Below are positions 13,890-25,990 of a stretch of DNA of 64,000 nucleotides, one piece after another (the first letter of the stretch is position 1; every line of letters begins with the position of its first letter). The position numbers and the translations under genes were made by a program. Source of the stretch: Gnetum montanum (Eukaryota > Streptophyta > Gnetopsida > Gnetales > Gnetaceae); NCBI GenBank assembly GCA_015680685.1, contig MNCI01005294.1:270416-334415 (forward strand), written 5' to 3'. A model generated the notes under the pieces. That model ran no database searches and was not told the origin of the DNA. It saw nothing but the letters and a program-made list of their open reading frames with translations.

Positions 13890-14330
13890 CTCCTATAAAA
13901 ATTAAGGAAGCTTTAAGTTAGCTTTATTGTCTCACTTATTCAGCCATCATGGGAATCAATTCATGGATTTTATTATGTCTTAGAATACTCCATATATTCC
14001 TTCCTCCATTGAATTGAGTACCATTATTAAAATTCCATGGCCTCTTGAAAATTACATTAATACAATCAAATGGAAGCACATTGCATCTCACATGATCATG
14101 AAAACTTCCAATTCTAAATTTTAAATTACATTATTTCCTTACCTCTTGAGAGAAATCTTTAGATGACCAATCTACTTTATAAGGTCTAGGATGAGGATTA
14201 GTAGTCAAACCCAATCTAGAAGCTACCCTTGAAGAAATGATAGTTTTTTTTTTTTTTTGCTTTCCCATCAATCAAAATATGAATCCATTTCCCACTAAGG
14301 AAAGATCTAGTCCTAATTCAAAATAACAAC
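13890..14330 (-). pseudogene. Element 1 aspartic protease
   Basis: Retropepsin-like domain that would cut the polyprotein. On the - strand near 14270 the sequence reads HILIDGKA (catalytic Asp codon at 14267-14269), an A/T slip tract follows, then IISSRVASRLGL, and further on FDCINVI and FNGGRNI. The D-S/T-G triad is degraded to D-G-K. A run of 15 T bases (14244-14258, + strand) sits just after the active site and breaks the frame. Confidence 0.7.
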
Positions 14331-14439
14331 TTTTTGGTAGGCTGGTCTTCCTTGTTCATATTTCCCATGAATACACAAGAATTTAATTCAAAAACTTCTT
14401 TAATATTGTAAGAATCAACATTACCTCTTTGAATATCTT

Positions 14440-15260
14440 AGATTAATGTTTCCACCACCTCCATGGTTTGTACATCCTTGTCCTTGATTGCCTTCAAGAT
14501 TTGACAATACAATTTCTTGTATCCACATTCTTCATACTTGAAGCACTAAATCTTTGATGCGTAGGTTCCTTGACCTTCATCTCCTTTTCCTTGGTCCTTC
14601 TTGGCTTCATTCTTCTCATCATCCCTTTCATTCTTCTTGTTATGGCTATCATCTTTGTATTTATGTTTATACTTGGATCCTTTCTTAGATTTAAATCCTT
14701 CATTCCTTCCCTTGGTATCTTGTTTGCCTCTATCCCCAAATCCATTGAGTTTATTTACTACCTTGAGTACCAAATCATAAGCCTCCTCAATACTTTTTTA
14801 CTCATAAAATTAAAAATCCTAGTATTAATACATTTTGATATCCCCTAAAAATATTGAAGCATACCCATACTCCTCCCTGCTTACTTTATCTTGATGGAAT
14901 AATTTACAAAACTTAGTATAATTTTCTTTAACATCTTTCTCACCTTGTATAAGGAATTTTAGCTTCAAAGTCATCTCTTGCCTTTGACTAGAATATTTAA
15001 ATTTTCTCCTTAATCTATACTTCATAAGATTCTAATCTCTAATACGTTCTTCATTTTATCTTTCATAACATTGGAAATCTTTATCCCACCAACTAGAAGA
15101 CATACCTTCTAATTTGAATTCAAAAATAGGTACCCTTAAGTGATTAAGTGCCTCTTCCAATTGAAAATTCTTTTTAAATATCCTCAACCAAATTACGAAG
15201 AAAGCATTGGTGTCATCTACACCATTAAACATCTTTAATTCCACATATGAAAGCTTGAAG
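14440..15260 (-). pseudogene. Element 1 gag with decayed zinc knuckle
   Basis: Structural gag protein. 15056-15244 (-) begins MELKMFNGVDD and runs to a WWDKDF block; 14825-15025 (-) reads RLRRKFKYSSQRQEMTLKLK and EKDVKENYTKF, matching the helical capsid region of chromovirus gag. A basic Lys/Arg-rich stretch lies at 14560-14745. The nucleic-acid-binding CCHC knuckle is at 14504-14545 and reads CFKYEECGYKKLYC: the second Cys and the His have both become Tyr. Multiple frameshifts separate the pieces. Confidence 0.78.
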
Positions 15261-15667
15261 CATTTCTGAATGGCCTAGCAAGTTTAACTTCCTCTTTATC
15301 ATATAGCTTATCATTAGAAGATGTAGATGCTAGTGATGGATTTCTTCCATAAGAAACTAAAGTTCTTTCCCTTGGGATCCTAGGTTGATGGGTTCTCTCA
15401 TTCCCATAGCTAGAATGCTCTTCCTCCTAATCTTGGCCTCTTCCACAATTCTCAGAAACTTCTTCATTTTTATTTGAGCAAGCATGCCCCCTACCATCAT
15501 GGATCTAAACATGGTTAGTACCAACATTTCAGTCTATTTTAGTATTGATCTCCTCCAATCTTTCAATCACTTGCTAGAAATTTGATCTATTTACAACTTG
15601 CATATGTTTCTTCTTTGGAAATATCTAAAAGAGATAAAAATCCATAACCAAAATCAAACAACAATAG

Positions 15668-15687
15668 ACCTTAATATCTTATACCAA
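15668..15687 (-). other. Element 1 primer-binding site (tRNA-Met type, decayed)
   Basis: Immediately inside the 5' LTR the - strand reads TTGGTATAAGATATT, close to the TGGTATCAGAGC complement of plant initiator tRNA-Met. It lies exactly where a primer site belongs between LTR and gag. Several positions have changed. Confidence 0.55.
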
Positions 15688-15688
15688 T

Positions 15689-16630
15689 AACATTAAAGTA
15701 GGTTCACTCCTTAATATTTCATCTTCAAACCCCTAAATCTAGGTATTATGAAAGATAATCAAAATTAATAGAAAATAAGAAAATTAGCTATCTTTATATA
15801 ATCAATAGAAAATATTACAATACAATGGGTTTGACAATCCAAGGATTAAAACACACACTCATACTATTGTAGAGCATGAGGCTCTACAATATCATAAGAT
15901 TGACCTCAATGTAAGGTTCAATCTTCAAATTAGATCTTCACACATACATCAAAGATCTTAACTTACTAGTAAGACACAAGAACACATAGCCTAATACTAC
16001 ACATAATTGATCTTGAAGCTATAATCACATACACAATTCATCAATGTGCTTTATCCCCTACACAAGCTTTGCACAAGCTCTCCTTTCTTTTTGCTTGCTT
16101 ACTTCTATTTCATCCTATCTTCCTTTCTTCCAAGCATGGATACAAAACATGATTATAAAGATCCAAAAATCTTAGGAACCTTTTCCAAATTCTTGTCTAG
16201 AAATTTTCCATGTGCTTCATACCTTCCCTAAATGTTTTCCATCTAAATTGCCATGTTGGAGCTTCATCACATTGAACAATATGTCTCATGGCCTTTCCAA
16301 ATGTCTTCTTGTCAACTTGGGATGCTGTTGAGACATCTCACATGTGGATGAGATTTCTTTCCTAAGGATAAGATATCTTCCTAATGTTCAATATATCTTT
16401 CCAATATCTAATACATCTTGCCAAGGTCCAAGACATCTTGCACAAGATGTCTCCTCTAACGGGACTATAATTTGGCCAAGACATCTCCTCTAAATTCAAG
16501 ACATCTCTTATTAAACCTCAAGTCTAAGCCAAGTTGTCTCATGAACTTTCAAGACATCTTCCTAGAGCTAAAAACCTACAAAATAACTTGGAAGGAAAAG
16601 AACAAGGGAATCGAGAGAGATGTTCCAACA
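15689..16630 (-). repeat. 5' LTR of element 1
   Basis: Direct-repeat partner of 10010-10959. It ends GTTCCAACA on the + strand (TGTTGG on the element strand). A TTTATAAT box on the - strand lies near 16153. Between about 16325 and 16570 it carries the same AGATGTCT/AGACATCT palindrome series as the other LTR, upstream of the TATA box in element orientation. Confidence 0.85.
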
Positions 16631-16939
16631 TCATTGCTATATATGTTTATTATTGTTGGTATTATTTTTGGCTAGTTAGAAATATTTTTAATGCATGTTC
16701 ACCTTGCAAACTATAATATCAAATCCAAAATATTGGTAATGTAGTGATTAATGGATTAAGAATAATTTTTATATAAATTTAAACAAAATCCCGTCTAGCG
16801 ATATGTATAAAATGCATATTGCATGGAGATCTCTATGAGATTTGATGATCACATATTTGCTCCAAAAACTTAGAAGAGCTTCCTTGATCATGCATAAACT
16901 TTAGTTTTTTTTAGTTAATTTTAGTTCAACCTATTAGAA
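16631..16939. other. Short spacer between element 1 and the copia LTR
   Basis: About 300 bases of AT-rich sequence with no coding signal. A TGTTGG at 16654 looked like an LTR start, but comparison with the copia 3' end favours a start at 16940. Confidence 0.4.
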
Positions 16940-17204
16940 TGTTCCAAGTTATAGTATTAAAATGTTCCAATTTCTAGTATGATAGTTGTAATGACAATGA
17001 CCATGCTTTATAAAGTTTCCTCTCCTCAATGTTCTCTTTGTGTCAAGTTTCTTATCCTTCCTACTATATCTTTTGGATGACTTCCACTCAATCTTCTATA
17101 AATATATGTATGAATATGTGTACCATGTAATCTTACAAATATATATTTCAACAATCTACTTCAACCTAATTCCAATTTATTTCTATTAATCTTTATTTCT
17201 AACA
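16940..17204 (+). repeat. 5' LTR of the copia element
   Basis: About 265 bases from TGTTCCAAG to TTTCTAACA, directly abutting a primer-binding site. It contains a TATA-like CTATAAATATAT near 17097. The first 50 bases match the stub at 31168-31218. Short LTRs of this size are usual in plant copia elements. Confidence 0.65.
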
Positions 17205-17220
17205 TGGTATCAAAGCATGG
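17205..17220 (+). other. Copia primer-binding site (initiator tRNA-Met)
   Basis: TGGTATCAAAGCATGG directly follows the LTR end ...AACA. It matches the plant copia primer site TGGTATCAGAGC, complementary to the 3' end of initiator tRNA-Met, with one change in the first twelve bases. Confidence 0.85.
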
Positions 17221-17324
17221 TTCTTTAATTTTTGGGTTTTGAAAATTATTTCACTAGTATGTGATCATTTCATGATATAATTTGTAGTAACATTTTCATA
17301 ATGGCATCTTCTCAAGCTTTAAGA

Positions 17325-18310
17325 CACATATGACTCATTTTTGAACATTGTAGATGAGTAGGTCATACTAGTGAAAAATGTTATAAGCTTCATGGATATC
17401 TTTCTGGACACAAAAGAGGACCGTATACTATAAATGCAAATTTGGTTATAGGGCATGATAATGAGAAATTTTTGTCATTATCACTTACAAAAGAGTAGTA
17501 CAAGTAACTTATTTCTCTTTTGAACAATCACTAACATGCTAAAAATCAAGCAAGTACCTTATAACTACAAACAAATTCTTCATGTACCTTAGCCTCAATC
17601 AATGATTAACATCATGTATACTTGATACTAGAGCAACTAATCATATGGTTAACTTTTGTTTCATCTTTTTTCTTCATGGTATATCCAAAGTAGATACTTT
17701 TGTGAAACTACTTGATAGTACTATTGCAATTTTTTCCCATGTTGGAATTATAAATATATTAGATTCAAAAGTTTTAAAGGATATTCTATATGTGTCTTTC
17801 TTCAAAGTCAATCTAATATCTATTAGAAAACTAGTTCCCCATATGAATTTCAAAGTAACCTTCTCCCTTAGTTTCTATATTACATAGGACCAAGCCTTGA
17901 GGAAGATGATTAGAGTGGGTGAAGAAATGAATGACCTCTACCTTCTTCATTAGTTTCCTAAGTTTTCAAATAACTTTCATAAAGATCATGTTTATTTTGT
18001 AGTTGTTGTTTCATCATTTGATTTATGACATAAAAAATAGGGGCATTTGTCTAGTACCTACTTGTACTTATTAGTTAAAAATACACCTAAAATTTCTATT
18101 TATCATCCATTACATTATGGTATTTTCCCAATTACTAAAAAAGCTTGATTACCCTTTCCTTCAAGTTATATTTCAAGCACTACACCTTCTCAATTAATTC
18201 ATTGTAACATATGGGGTCCTTACAAAACATCTTCCATCACTAGTGCATTGTACTTATTGACTATAATTGATCATTTTAATAGATGTATGTTAAGGTCATT
18301 ATTCTTTCAT
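17325..18310 (+). pseudogene. Copia gag zinc knuckle, protease, GAG-pre-integrase and start of integrase
   Basis: Near 17340-17381 the frame reads EHC, then VGHTSEKCYKLHGY: a CCHC knuckle with its first Cys changed to Phe and one in-frame stop, followed by the YKLHGY signature of plant copia gag. The protease region is decayed but is followed at 17645-17887 by the typical LKDILYVSFFKVNLISIRKL block. The GAG-pre-integrase and the first integrase strand follow near 18195-18290 (LIHCNIWGPYKTSS, ALYLLTIIDHFNRC), holding the first catalytic Asp region. The rest of integrase is absent. Frameshifts and stops are frequent. Confidence 0.78.
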
Positions 18311-18389
18311 TCTTGCACTACAAAATATGGAAATCAATCAAATGGAGAACCATGGGTTAAATGGAATTAATTGCTAGAATTATAGTGAA

Positions 18390-18625
18390 GAACACTTAAC
18401 ATTAAGTCACTCTTAATAAAAGAAACAACTATCTTATCATTAAATCTCAATACAATCATCTCATTAGAAGAATATCATTGAACAAACTTAAATTCTATAT
18501 CTTCAAATTTATTTGCTTATCTATCTATATATCTATCTCTCTATATATCTCTACATTCCTTCTATATCTTCTCTTATAGTTCTACTTCAATCTGGTGCCA
18601 AAAAGACTTTTGTTGATGGTTGAAA
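18390..18625 (+). other. Possible LTR end and primer site of an unidentified element
   Basis: Sequence ending CTTATAGTTCTACTTCAATC is followed by TGGTGCC at about 18594, which would be TGGCGCC with one C-to-T change, the first bases of tRNA-Asp-type primer sites. A pyrimidine-rich TCTATCTATC tract precedes it. The remaining primer bases do not match and no partner LTR was found, so this is a weak call. Confidence 0.25.
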
Positions 18626-18744
18626 TAACTTTTGGATAATGACTACGATTTGGGTACAAGTCACAATTGGATCACAGATTCCTACTCAAAGAAGACTCAT
18701 CAAGTCAATCAACCATTGTGAGAGAGCACAATTAGCAATCTTAC

Positions 18745-19060
18745 TCAACCATTTCCAATGGTCAAGTATTTAAATCCTAATGGTCAAATGACAAATTAGG
18801 CTGAAAAACCCATTGTGAGTATAACAAGGATGCAATTTGCAGAGACTCGTACTAATAGAGTTCAAACTTCTATCATAAAATACATTAGGAGTGCCTATGA
18901 ATCTATGCTACAAGCTCATACAGATCACATGAGCATGCAGTACCTTTCCAAACTAGAATTTAACCTCTATGCTACCTTTCCAAACTAGAATTCAGCTTCT
19001 ATGCTACCTTCATCTCCATTTGAAGCTAATTCCACTTGTTCCTTACTCCTCTATCTTTTG
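18745..19060 (+). pseudogene. Unidentified coding-like fragment, possibly gag
   Basis: The + strand reads for about 85 codons with two stops, including VSITRMQFAETRTNRVQTS and YESMLQAHTDHMSMQYL. It sits just downstream of the primer-site-like motif, which would fit the start of a gag gene, but I do not recognise the family. It contains a 32-base tandem duplication. Confidence 0.3.
18941..19004 (+). repeat. 32-base tandem duplication
   Basis: TACCTTTCCAAACTAGAATT plus 12 bases occurs at 18941-18972 and again at 18973-19004 with three differences. Another TACCTT starts immediately after. It inserts about 11 residues into the coding-like fragment. Confidence 0.85.
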
Positions 19061-19422
19061 AAAATTAACTTCTAATAGTCATACAATAGGCATTGTTCCC
19101 TTGAAGTGTTTGAAACTTATTAGAAATTAAGTTTTTAATTAATAACTTTGAACTGTGGGTAGCTATGGATTGCATGAGCTCATAGCTACCTACCCAAGTC
19201 TTCAAATGGAGGAAACAAAGTGCAAAAGAACATTAATTCATGTACTAACATAGCCTCCAACTAGCTCTTTATTATCTCAATAAAAGAAAGTAGATGAATG
19301 TGCGTGAATTAACAAGAATACAATAAATAATAAAGCACATCATGGAATCAATCCCCTTTATCATAACACCTCAAAACATACAAAAAGATAAAAGGGAAAA
19401 AAAGAAGTGTGGAATAAAATGC

Positions 19423-20260
19423 TCAAGCTAGAGGAGCTGATCCTTCCCTTAAAGGAGGTGTAGGAGCCTCTACTAAAGAAGAATATTTGGGTGCATTCTC
19501 ACTTTTCTCCTCACTTATGAAATCTTCTTCCATCACCTCATCATCCACCTAGTCCATAGGGCTAGATTATCTAGCCTAATCTGCATTAGTGATTGGGATT
19601 CCCATGGGTACAAACTTTGAGTCCACTCATTCATAAACCTCTTAGTAACTAATTATCTGATGCAAATCCATCATCCTGAAAAAAAAATGATTCCTGATGA
19701 TCTCCACATTAGAGATCAACTAATACTACCTTGTCTTAAGTCAAACACAATGGACATGGAGATGTGCATCCATCTCATTACAATGTGTAGTTATACTTGC
19801 CTATAGGACGTTCAATTGGCTCGTGAGCTAAGCTTAAACTCCAATCATAGCTTGGTTAGCACCCGCCATGTCCTATTACTACTATGGCTATTCCCACTAC
19901 TATGGTTGCTAAACATCAGCATTGTGAACCTCCCACATGATCGTTCCCCCATCTCCAAGAAAACATCGATTAAGAATCCACTGAACCTCCTCATATTGTT
20001 TCCTAGGTAACCCTTGAGTGTAGAAGGCACATTTCCAAATTTGAAAATTTGTCCTTGCCTCATGAAATAATCTCCTTTATGGGTAGGGCAAGTGGCTAAA
20101 TTTCAAAATGCCAATATAATGTTGAGATAACCAATGGAAAGAGAACCCCATTAGCATCTCAGACCACCAAATCCATCCTAGATAAAATGATAAATGGATA
20201 ATTGAGGGTGTAAGGATCCTTAATATCACTCATAATCTACATGCTAATGAACATGACATG
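19423..20260 (-). pseudogene. Unidentified decayed reading frame with acidic C-terminus
   Basis: On the - strand a frame closes at a TGA at 19423-19425. Its tail is clean for about 40 codons, reading DDEVMEEDFISEEKSENAP, then LVEAPTPPLREGSAPLA. Upstream the same frame gives recognisable-looking protein with several stops (RKQYEEVQWILNRCFLGDGG, IMWEVHNADV, SNVEIIRNHFFFRMMDL), and before about 20045 a shifted frame (DIKDPYTLNYPFIILSRMDL). It lies on the same strand as element 2 and about 3 kb beyond its pol, the place where extra or env-like ORFs occur in some Ty3/gypsy elements. I do not recognise the family. A decayed host gene is the alternative. Confidence 0.4.
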
Positions 20261-22640
20261 TGAAATGAGAGCTTTCTAGAATGTTCATTATCATTATCCT
20301 TGCAAGAACCCTCATTTCTAGCGAAAGTTTCTTATAGCACCATCCTATTTCATCCATTACCACATCAAGGAAGAAATCAACCAACTAAGTCTTCCTCTCT
20401 AACTATGTTGCTACAAAGTTTTGTCTATTTTGTCTTACTTGCATCTCAAGAACCTTTCAATGAAGACCTTGTTGATGTCACAAGACTCGATGACAACCTA
20501 AAAATATGATGATGCAAATGAGATCTTCTAGAATGTTAGGTAGAATTATCAAGCCTCCTACTTATACAATGCCTTACCTCTTATCAAGACAAAATTTAGA
20601 TTGTACATTATCAAAGAAGTCGCAACTAGTAAAATCACCCATTTTATGAGAGGATTGAAGTTCCTAGGTGGCCTTCATGATAGCATAGGAAGATTTTCCT
20701 TTAGGTTCTTATACTCCAAATGCTCCTTATGCTCCCTACAAGCATGTTCCTACTACTTCTCTTAAGCATATCTCCATGATATTAGATCTATAGCTACCAA
20801 AGATTATTCTTGAGTATGCCCCTGCTTGTGCTGGGATGCACCAAAAGTTCCTTTCCATAGGGAACATCAGTACACATACAATACTCAATATAAAAAGCAT
20901 AAAATATAATGCAGTAAATAACATAATATAAAAATGACAAATAACATAATGTAAATAAATTACAAAAAGTACAAAAACAATTGTAGATCTATGTTATTAC
21001 CAATGTACATGCCTAGTTCAAAGATGGAAAATAACTATGCAAGGTAAAATTAAGTATGAATATTTTGAATCATGTATGAAGAATCTTTTTAACAATTGAC
21101 AGTGGATTTACTACTATACCATAAGTAGAGTACATAAAGAATAAAACATGAAATTACTTAATACTATCCCACACTACTAAGTAATCCTTAAAATGAAATT
21201 ATTTTTTTTCCATCTCTAGCTTAGACAAAGCCAAAATCTAGCTTAATATTAAATTACTTACAAACCAAGATAGCTATAGAAAATCTAATACCCATACTAA
21301 AAATATTTAATTTCTATGATTCATTGAACATATCCTAGAATTATATCATCATTGGAGATGTCCTCATCTTATTTTCTAGCTTTATATTAAGTAACAACAA
21401 GAAGCTACTAATAGTTTAGAATAAGACAACAAAAAATCTAGGTCTATGCATAGTTTAAAATCAATTAATATAGCAAAATGCTTAGAATACTAAATCAAAA
21501 GTAGCAGAATCTAAAGAAAGACACAAATAAACTCGAGTTTAACATTAAGTTGCTTAATCTCCTCTAGAAACAATACTCATGCCCTAATATTGGTTGTAAC
21601 AACATGCCATAGGTAGTATAAAAATAAAAATGTATCACAACAAGAGATTCAAGGCCTACCTTAGGCATTTTGTAGAGGGAAGAAGGCTTGGAGATCAAAT
21701 TTACTAGCTATGTATATGATGGAAGCTCACTTTAGCTCTTGAATGTGTCCTAGGGTGCTTTGTGATGCAAAATGATTTTTGGTTTTGTGGAACAAACTTA
21801 TATATATATATATATATAATCAAGTTGTGATAGAATGCAAGTCACTACCTATCACAACACAATAATGAAAAATTTTAATAAATTTTAGAGTTATGACTAA
21901 TTGTAGGTAGCACTTCATTGCATCTACAAAAATGAGGGTTGCACTTAGCTGCACTATTCTATAATTCAAGAATTAACATTACAGTGCAATGCAGTGTAAG
22001 TCATGGACATTCACACTGTCCAAGATCGAAAAAACATGAATTTCAAAATCTGGTAAACTATGGGTCACACCTAATTAGGCTAATAAATTAATTATGATTA
22101 GACATCAAGATGTGAGGGGGTTGTAGGTTTCACTCATTACAGATGCCAAACTTCAACAAAATAAACTTCAAGATTATTGCAACTTGCAATCGATCTTGTA
22201 GTCAGACTCTAAGAGATTGTCAGTCACGTCCTTCCTACACTTCCTTATCCAAGATAGTTCTACAATAGATAATGAGGAAAATAAAATACAAAAGAAAGTA
22301 GAAAATAAAGAAAGTAATAACAATGAAGAAAAAATTTGTAACAGAAGAATAAATAAGGTGTTAGTACTTGGTAAATATTAAGACAATGGGTGATGACTTT
22401 TGTAATTCTAAAAGAATAATACAGATACACAATACTATCATGTTCAAACATTCATGAATCATTGTTTACCAACTTATCCATGTCTTATGGTACTATACCT
22501 CTCAAAAATACATATTCTTCCTCTACTAAAAGTAGTTTTTAATGACCTTATCCTATGACCATGAACAAGAGAGAGCTTAGCATCCAAAACACTTAACTAG
22601 GAAATAATTCTCTCTTCGCTTTTTTTTAACAATGATATTT
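20261..22640. other. No recognisable gene; (TA)n tract
   Basis: About 2.4 kb of non-coding-looking sequence. A TA dinucleotide run occupies about 21799-21820. It may be the 3' region or LTR of element 2, but I found no matching copy on the other side of that element. Confidence 0.4.
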
Positions 22641-22657
22641 TTAGTGATTATGGGATT

Positions 22658-22865
22658 GCTACACTGCCATCAAAACATGGTCCATACACAATGGAAACTT
22701 TGTTCCTGGTGTAGTTCCACAGTTGTGATGGGACAAGATGTTTGTTGAAAGGCATTCCTAGATCTATACACCTACAATAGGTTATGATTGCTTGTTGTAC
22801 AGCCATTAGAACATGATCTATAACGAATGGAAAATTTGCTCCTAGTATAGCTTCAATTCTTATAC
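22658..22865. repeat. Diverged tandem duplication of about 135 bases
   Basis: A roughly 70-base core at 22658-22727 (CATGGTCCATACACAATGGA region) recurs at 22794-22862 (CATGATCTATAACGAATGGA region). On the - strand both halves read similarly (LGANFPFVIDHVLMA and RNKVSIVYGPCFDGSVA), giving the open frame at 22648-22872, which has no other support as a gene. Confidence 0.6.
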
Positions 22866-23439
22866 AAGTCATTTCTTATAAGTACCCCCATAGTTCATGT
22901 TTGATATCTCATGATGTTTCTTATCTCAGGTCACTAATTAAGAAAGACCTAAAGCCTCAATATTTTCAACAAATGACATATTGAGCTAACAATATGCCTA
23001 GTACAAAGAGAATTACTTACTTTCCATTTAACAATCTAACAAACTCTATCTGTGGGACAAGATCCCATCACACAACCTTTTCTCTATTTATGATAAAATA
23101 TAAAATTTTAAAAATGTTTTGAAGATAAAATTTTCCAAAGGACTCATGCCATAGAACAAGTTAAACCTTCATCAATTTAATGAATGGAAGCCTATATACC
23201 ATGAAAGATATGTTACCATAGACACTACCAAAGACTTGATGATAATAAGGATTACTACCATGCATAAGTATTAATAAAAAATATAGAATTTATGGCTCAT
23301 ATTATCTATCATCCAATTCTTTTAGAAAAATAAAACACATAGCAACAAAGTTATTAACCTATCATAACAAGAAGCATGAATGTCAAACACTCTCATAAGG
23401 ACCCATTCGAACCTAGTCCATACGATTAAACTTAGCTTG

Positions 23440-24530
23440 TTAAGAAGAACCATCAGTTAAGCTAATCATCTCACTATCAAAGAAGGGATATTGTTCAAAA
23501 TAATTTTTAAGCCATAGACCATTCACAAGTAAGAACTCTAAACTACCAGGCTTAGAAATGTCAATAGCACTATTACCTAAGATCTTAATAACCTTAGAAG
23601 GTCACTTCCATTTTGATACTAATTTTCTAGCAAAATGTTTAGGCCTCATATTAAAAAATAAAACTAATTCACCTTTTGAGAATAACTTCCTCATAATTTT
23701 CTTATCATGCCACATCTTCATCTACTTCTTATAAAAATATTGCCTATCTAAAGATGCATATGATCTTCATCTAAATTATTTAAAGCAAATAAATGAGTAG
23801 AAAGACATGAGTTCAAGTTCATGTTAATTGACATTGCATTTGAAAGGACTTGGTTTATATTGAAAAAGAAAAAGGCATTTCTTATGCAATACTAGTTTAT
23901 ATGAGGTAAAGTGAAGAGTTGAATTATATGATGTATGAATAGACCATAATGCATCAAGTAAATGATAAGACAAATCTATTTGATTCTTTCCTACAAATTT
24001 TTGCAAAATTTTTGTGATCTCTTCATTAATACTTTCAACTAAACCATTTGATTAAGGGTGATACATAGTAGTAATACAATGTGTAATTCCCATCTGTTTA
24101 GCAATTTCTCCATTATATCATTAACAAAATGTGTGTGTCCAAAGTAAGAACATAACTACCATTTTTACATCATCATGCCTAGTTGCTTTTACCAAAATAC
24201 ATTTGGTGATATAATTAATGGAAAATAAAATATCCTTAATATAATTACTTGAAGAAAAAGGATCCATGAAGTTAATGCCTCAACAATAAAAGGACTTACA
24301 CTCTACTAAGATAGGCAATAATGGCATGTCTTGCTATCTTGTAAGTCCTCCCATTTGATGGCAGTCATCACATCTGTTACAATATGCATAATTATCTTTA
24401 AACAAAGTAGGCTAATAAAAACTAGCATGGAGGATTTTTTACAAATTTTTCTTAATTGCAAAGTGACCTCCACACACTCCATCATGGTGAAAAGCAATTA
24501 CCTCTTATTGTTCTTATTCCGATAGGCATC
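23440..24530 (-). pseudogene. Element 2 integrase
   Basis: The - strand has an HHCC zinc finger at about 24350-24490 (HHDGVCGGHFAI, then YCNRCDDCHQMGGL), so the Cys pair survives. Fragments of the core follow, then WSIHTSYNSTLHFTSYKLV (23824-24006) typical of the region after the catalytic Glu, and the C-terminal KGELVLFFNMRPKHFARKL with VSKWKCPSKVIKI. Several in-frame stops and frameshifts are present. Confidence 0.75.
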
Positions 24531-24658
24531 ATTGAATGATATAATATTTGTAAATATTGTACATGAATGGATCTTTCCAAATGAACTGTTATGCCTTGAT
24601 GACAAAGGCCTATTTCTATCCTTTAGTCCAATACTTTTGGTAGTTTGCATATAGCTAA

Positions 24659-25990
24659 CTAGTTAGCAATATCCACATAGCAAGGATCAAGAACCTTGGG
24701 AATAACACCCCCTACCCAATAAGCAAATAGATGCTCATCTAGAAATCCATCATTAAAGGTGTGACATGTCTTCAAATATACATTATGCTCTAATCTGGAC
24801 AAATGATCTAACACTAAATTTTTAGATCCCTTCTTATCATAAATCACTATATCAAATTCTTGCATCAAAAGATACCAATGAATTAATATTAGACTTTTAG
24901 TTTGTTTATTATGTAAATATTTAATAGCAACATGACTAGTAAATACTATAGTTTGAATACTAATTAAATAATGATGAAATTTGTGAAAACTATATACAAC
25001 TCATAACATATCTTTTTTAGTATTAGTATACTTAACATTATTATGGGTTAATGTCTTAGAGATATAATAAATAAATTATGGAACATTATTTTTACGTGAT
25101 CCAATATAGCTCCAACTGCAAAATTTGAGGTATCTATCATAAGTTCAAAATCTTTGCTTCAATTAGGTCCCTGTAATATTAATGTTGAAGAAAGCATTAA
25201 TTTTAAGGTTTCAAAAGCATTTTGGTAATCTTCAATCACTTAAAAATAACTTCTTGTTCTAACAATTTTACCAATGGTTGTGTAATCAATGAAAAAACTT
25301 TAATGAATCATCTATAAAACCTAGCATGTCCTAGAAATGCATGTAAACCTTTCACATTACAAGGAGGAGTAAGATGAGAGATAATCTTATTTTTGTAGGA
25401 TCTACTAGAATTTCCTTCTTACTCATAGTGTTACCTAACACAACACTAGAAGTGATCATGAAATAAAACTTTTCCAAAGATAATCTAAGATCCTTATCAA
25501 TACACCTACGTAAGAAAAATTCAAGATGATGTAATGCATTAAAAAATGAATCATCATAGATTGTAAAATAGTCCATGAAAGCCTCAAGAAATGAATCAAT
25601 CATATCTAAAAAATAGATGTCATAGCCCTTTGAAATATAGAAACAGAATTACATGACCCAAATGACATACGTCAAAATGCAAAAGTCCTCCATTATGTAG
25701 TAAATGTTGTTTTATGTTGATCTTCTAAACAATTGAAATCTAATTATAAATACTAAAACCATCAAGAAAAGAATAAGATTCATGCCCTTAAAGTTTTTCT
25801 AGACGTTGATTAAAATATGAAAGTGGAAAGTGATCCTTGCCCATTTATTTAATTCATGAAAATCAATACAAACATGCCACTTACTAGACTTTTTTAACAC
25901 AACCATAATAGGACTAATCAACATAGAATCAGAAATTAAGTAAATAATACGTGCTTCAAAAAATTTCAAAATTTCATCTTTTACCACTTA
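24659..25990 (-). pseudogene. Element 2 reverse transcriptase and RNase H
   Basis: RT begins near 25987 (VKDEILKFFEARIIYLISDS, then WHVCIDFHELNKWARITF). The palm at 25352-25603 has FMDYFTIYDDSF: the second catalytic Asp of F-M-D-D is Tyr (codon at 25568-25570), which would abolish activity. LSLEKFYFMITSSVVLGNTM follows. RNase H is degraded, its end being clear at 24659-24868 (MQEFDIVIYDKKGSKNLVLD, HLSRL). Stops and frameshifts lie between blocks. Confidence 0.8.

Larger units (their letters stand above)
10010..16630 (-). mobile_element. Element 1: Ty3/gypsy chromovirus, both LTRs present
   Basis: A full-length but defective LTR retrotransposon of 6.6 kb, read on the - strand. Two direct repeats of about 950 bases (10010-10959 and 15689-16630) flank, in element order, a primer-binding site, gag, aspartic protease, RT, RNase H, integrase with zinc finger and core, and a chromodomain. 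That order and the chromodomain place it in the chromovirus branch of Ty3/gypsy; the gag reading (FKYSSQRQEMTLKL region) fits the Galadriel/Reina/Tekay kind. Both LTRs start TG or a decayed TG and end CA on the + strand. I could not find a convincing target-site duplication: the flanks are CTTAT on the left and TCATT on the right. Confidence 0.88.

Noticed and set aside
14570-14848. 92-codon hydrophobic ORF on the + strand
   Set aside because: Shadow of the Lys/Arg-rich gag of element 1; Leu/Ile/Phe codons are the complement of Lys/Glu codons.
10005-16635. Target-site duplication of element 1
   Set aside because: CTTAT and TCATT do not match; only with shifted boundaries would four of five bases agree.
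16654-17204. Longer copia LTR starting at the TGTTGG at 16654
   Set aside because: The stub after the copia pol matches sequence from 16940, not from 16654, and nothing downstream matches 16654-16939.
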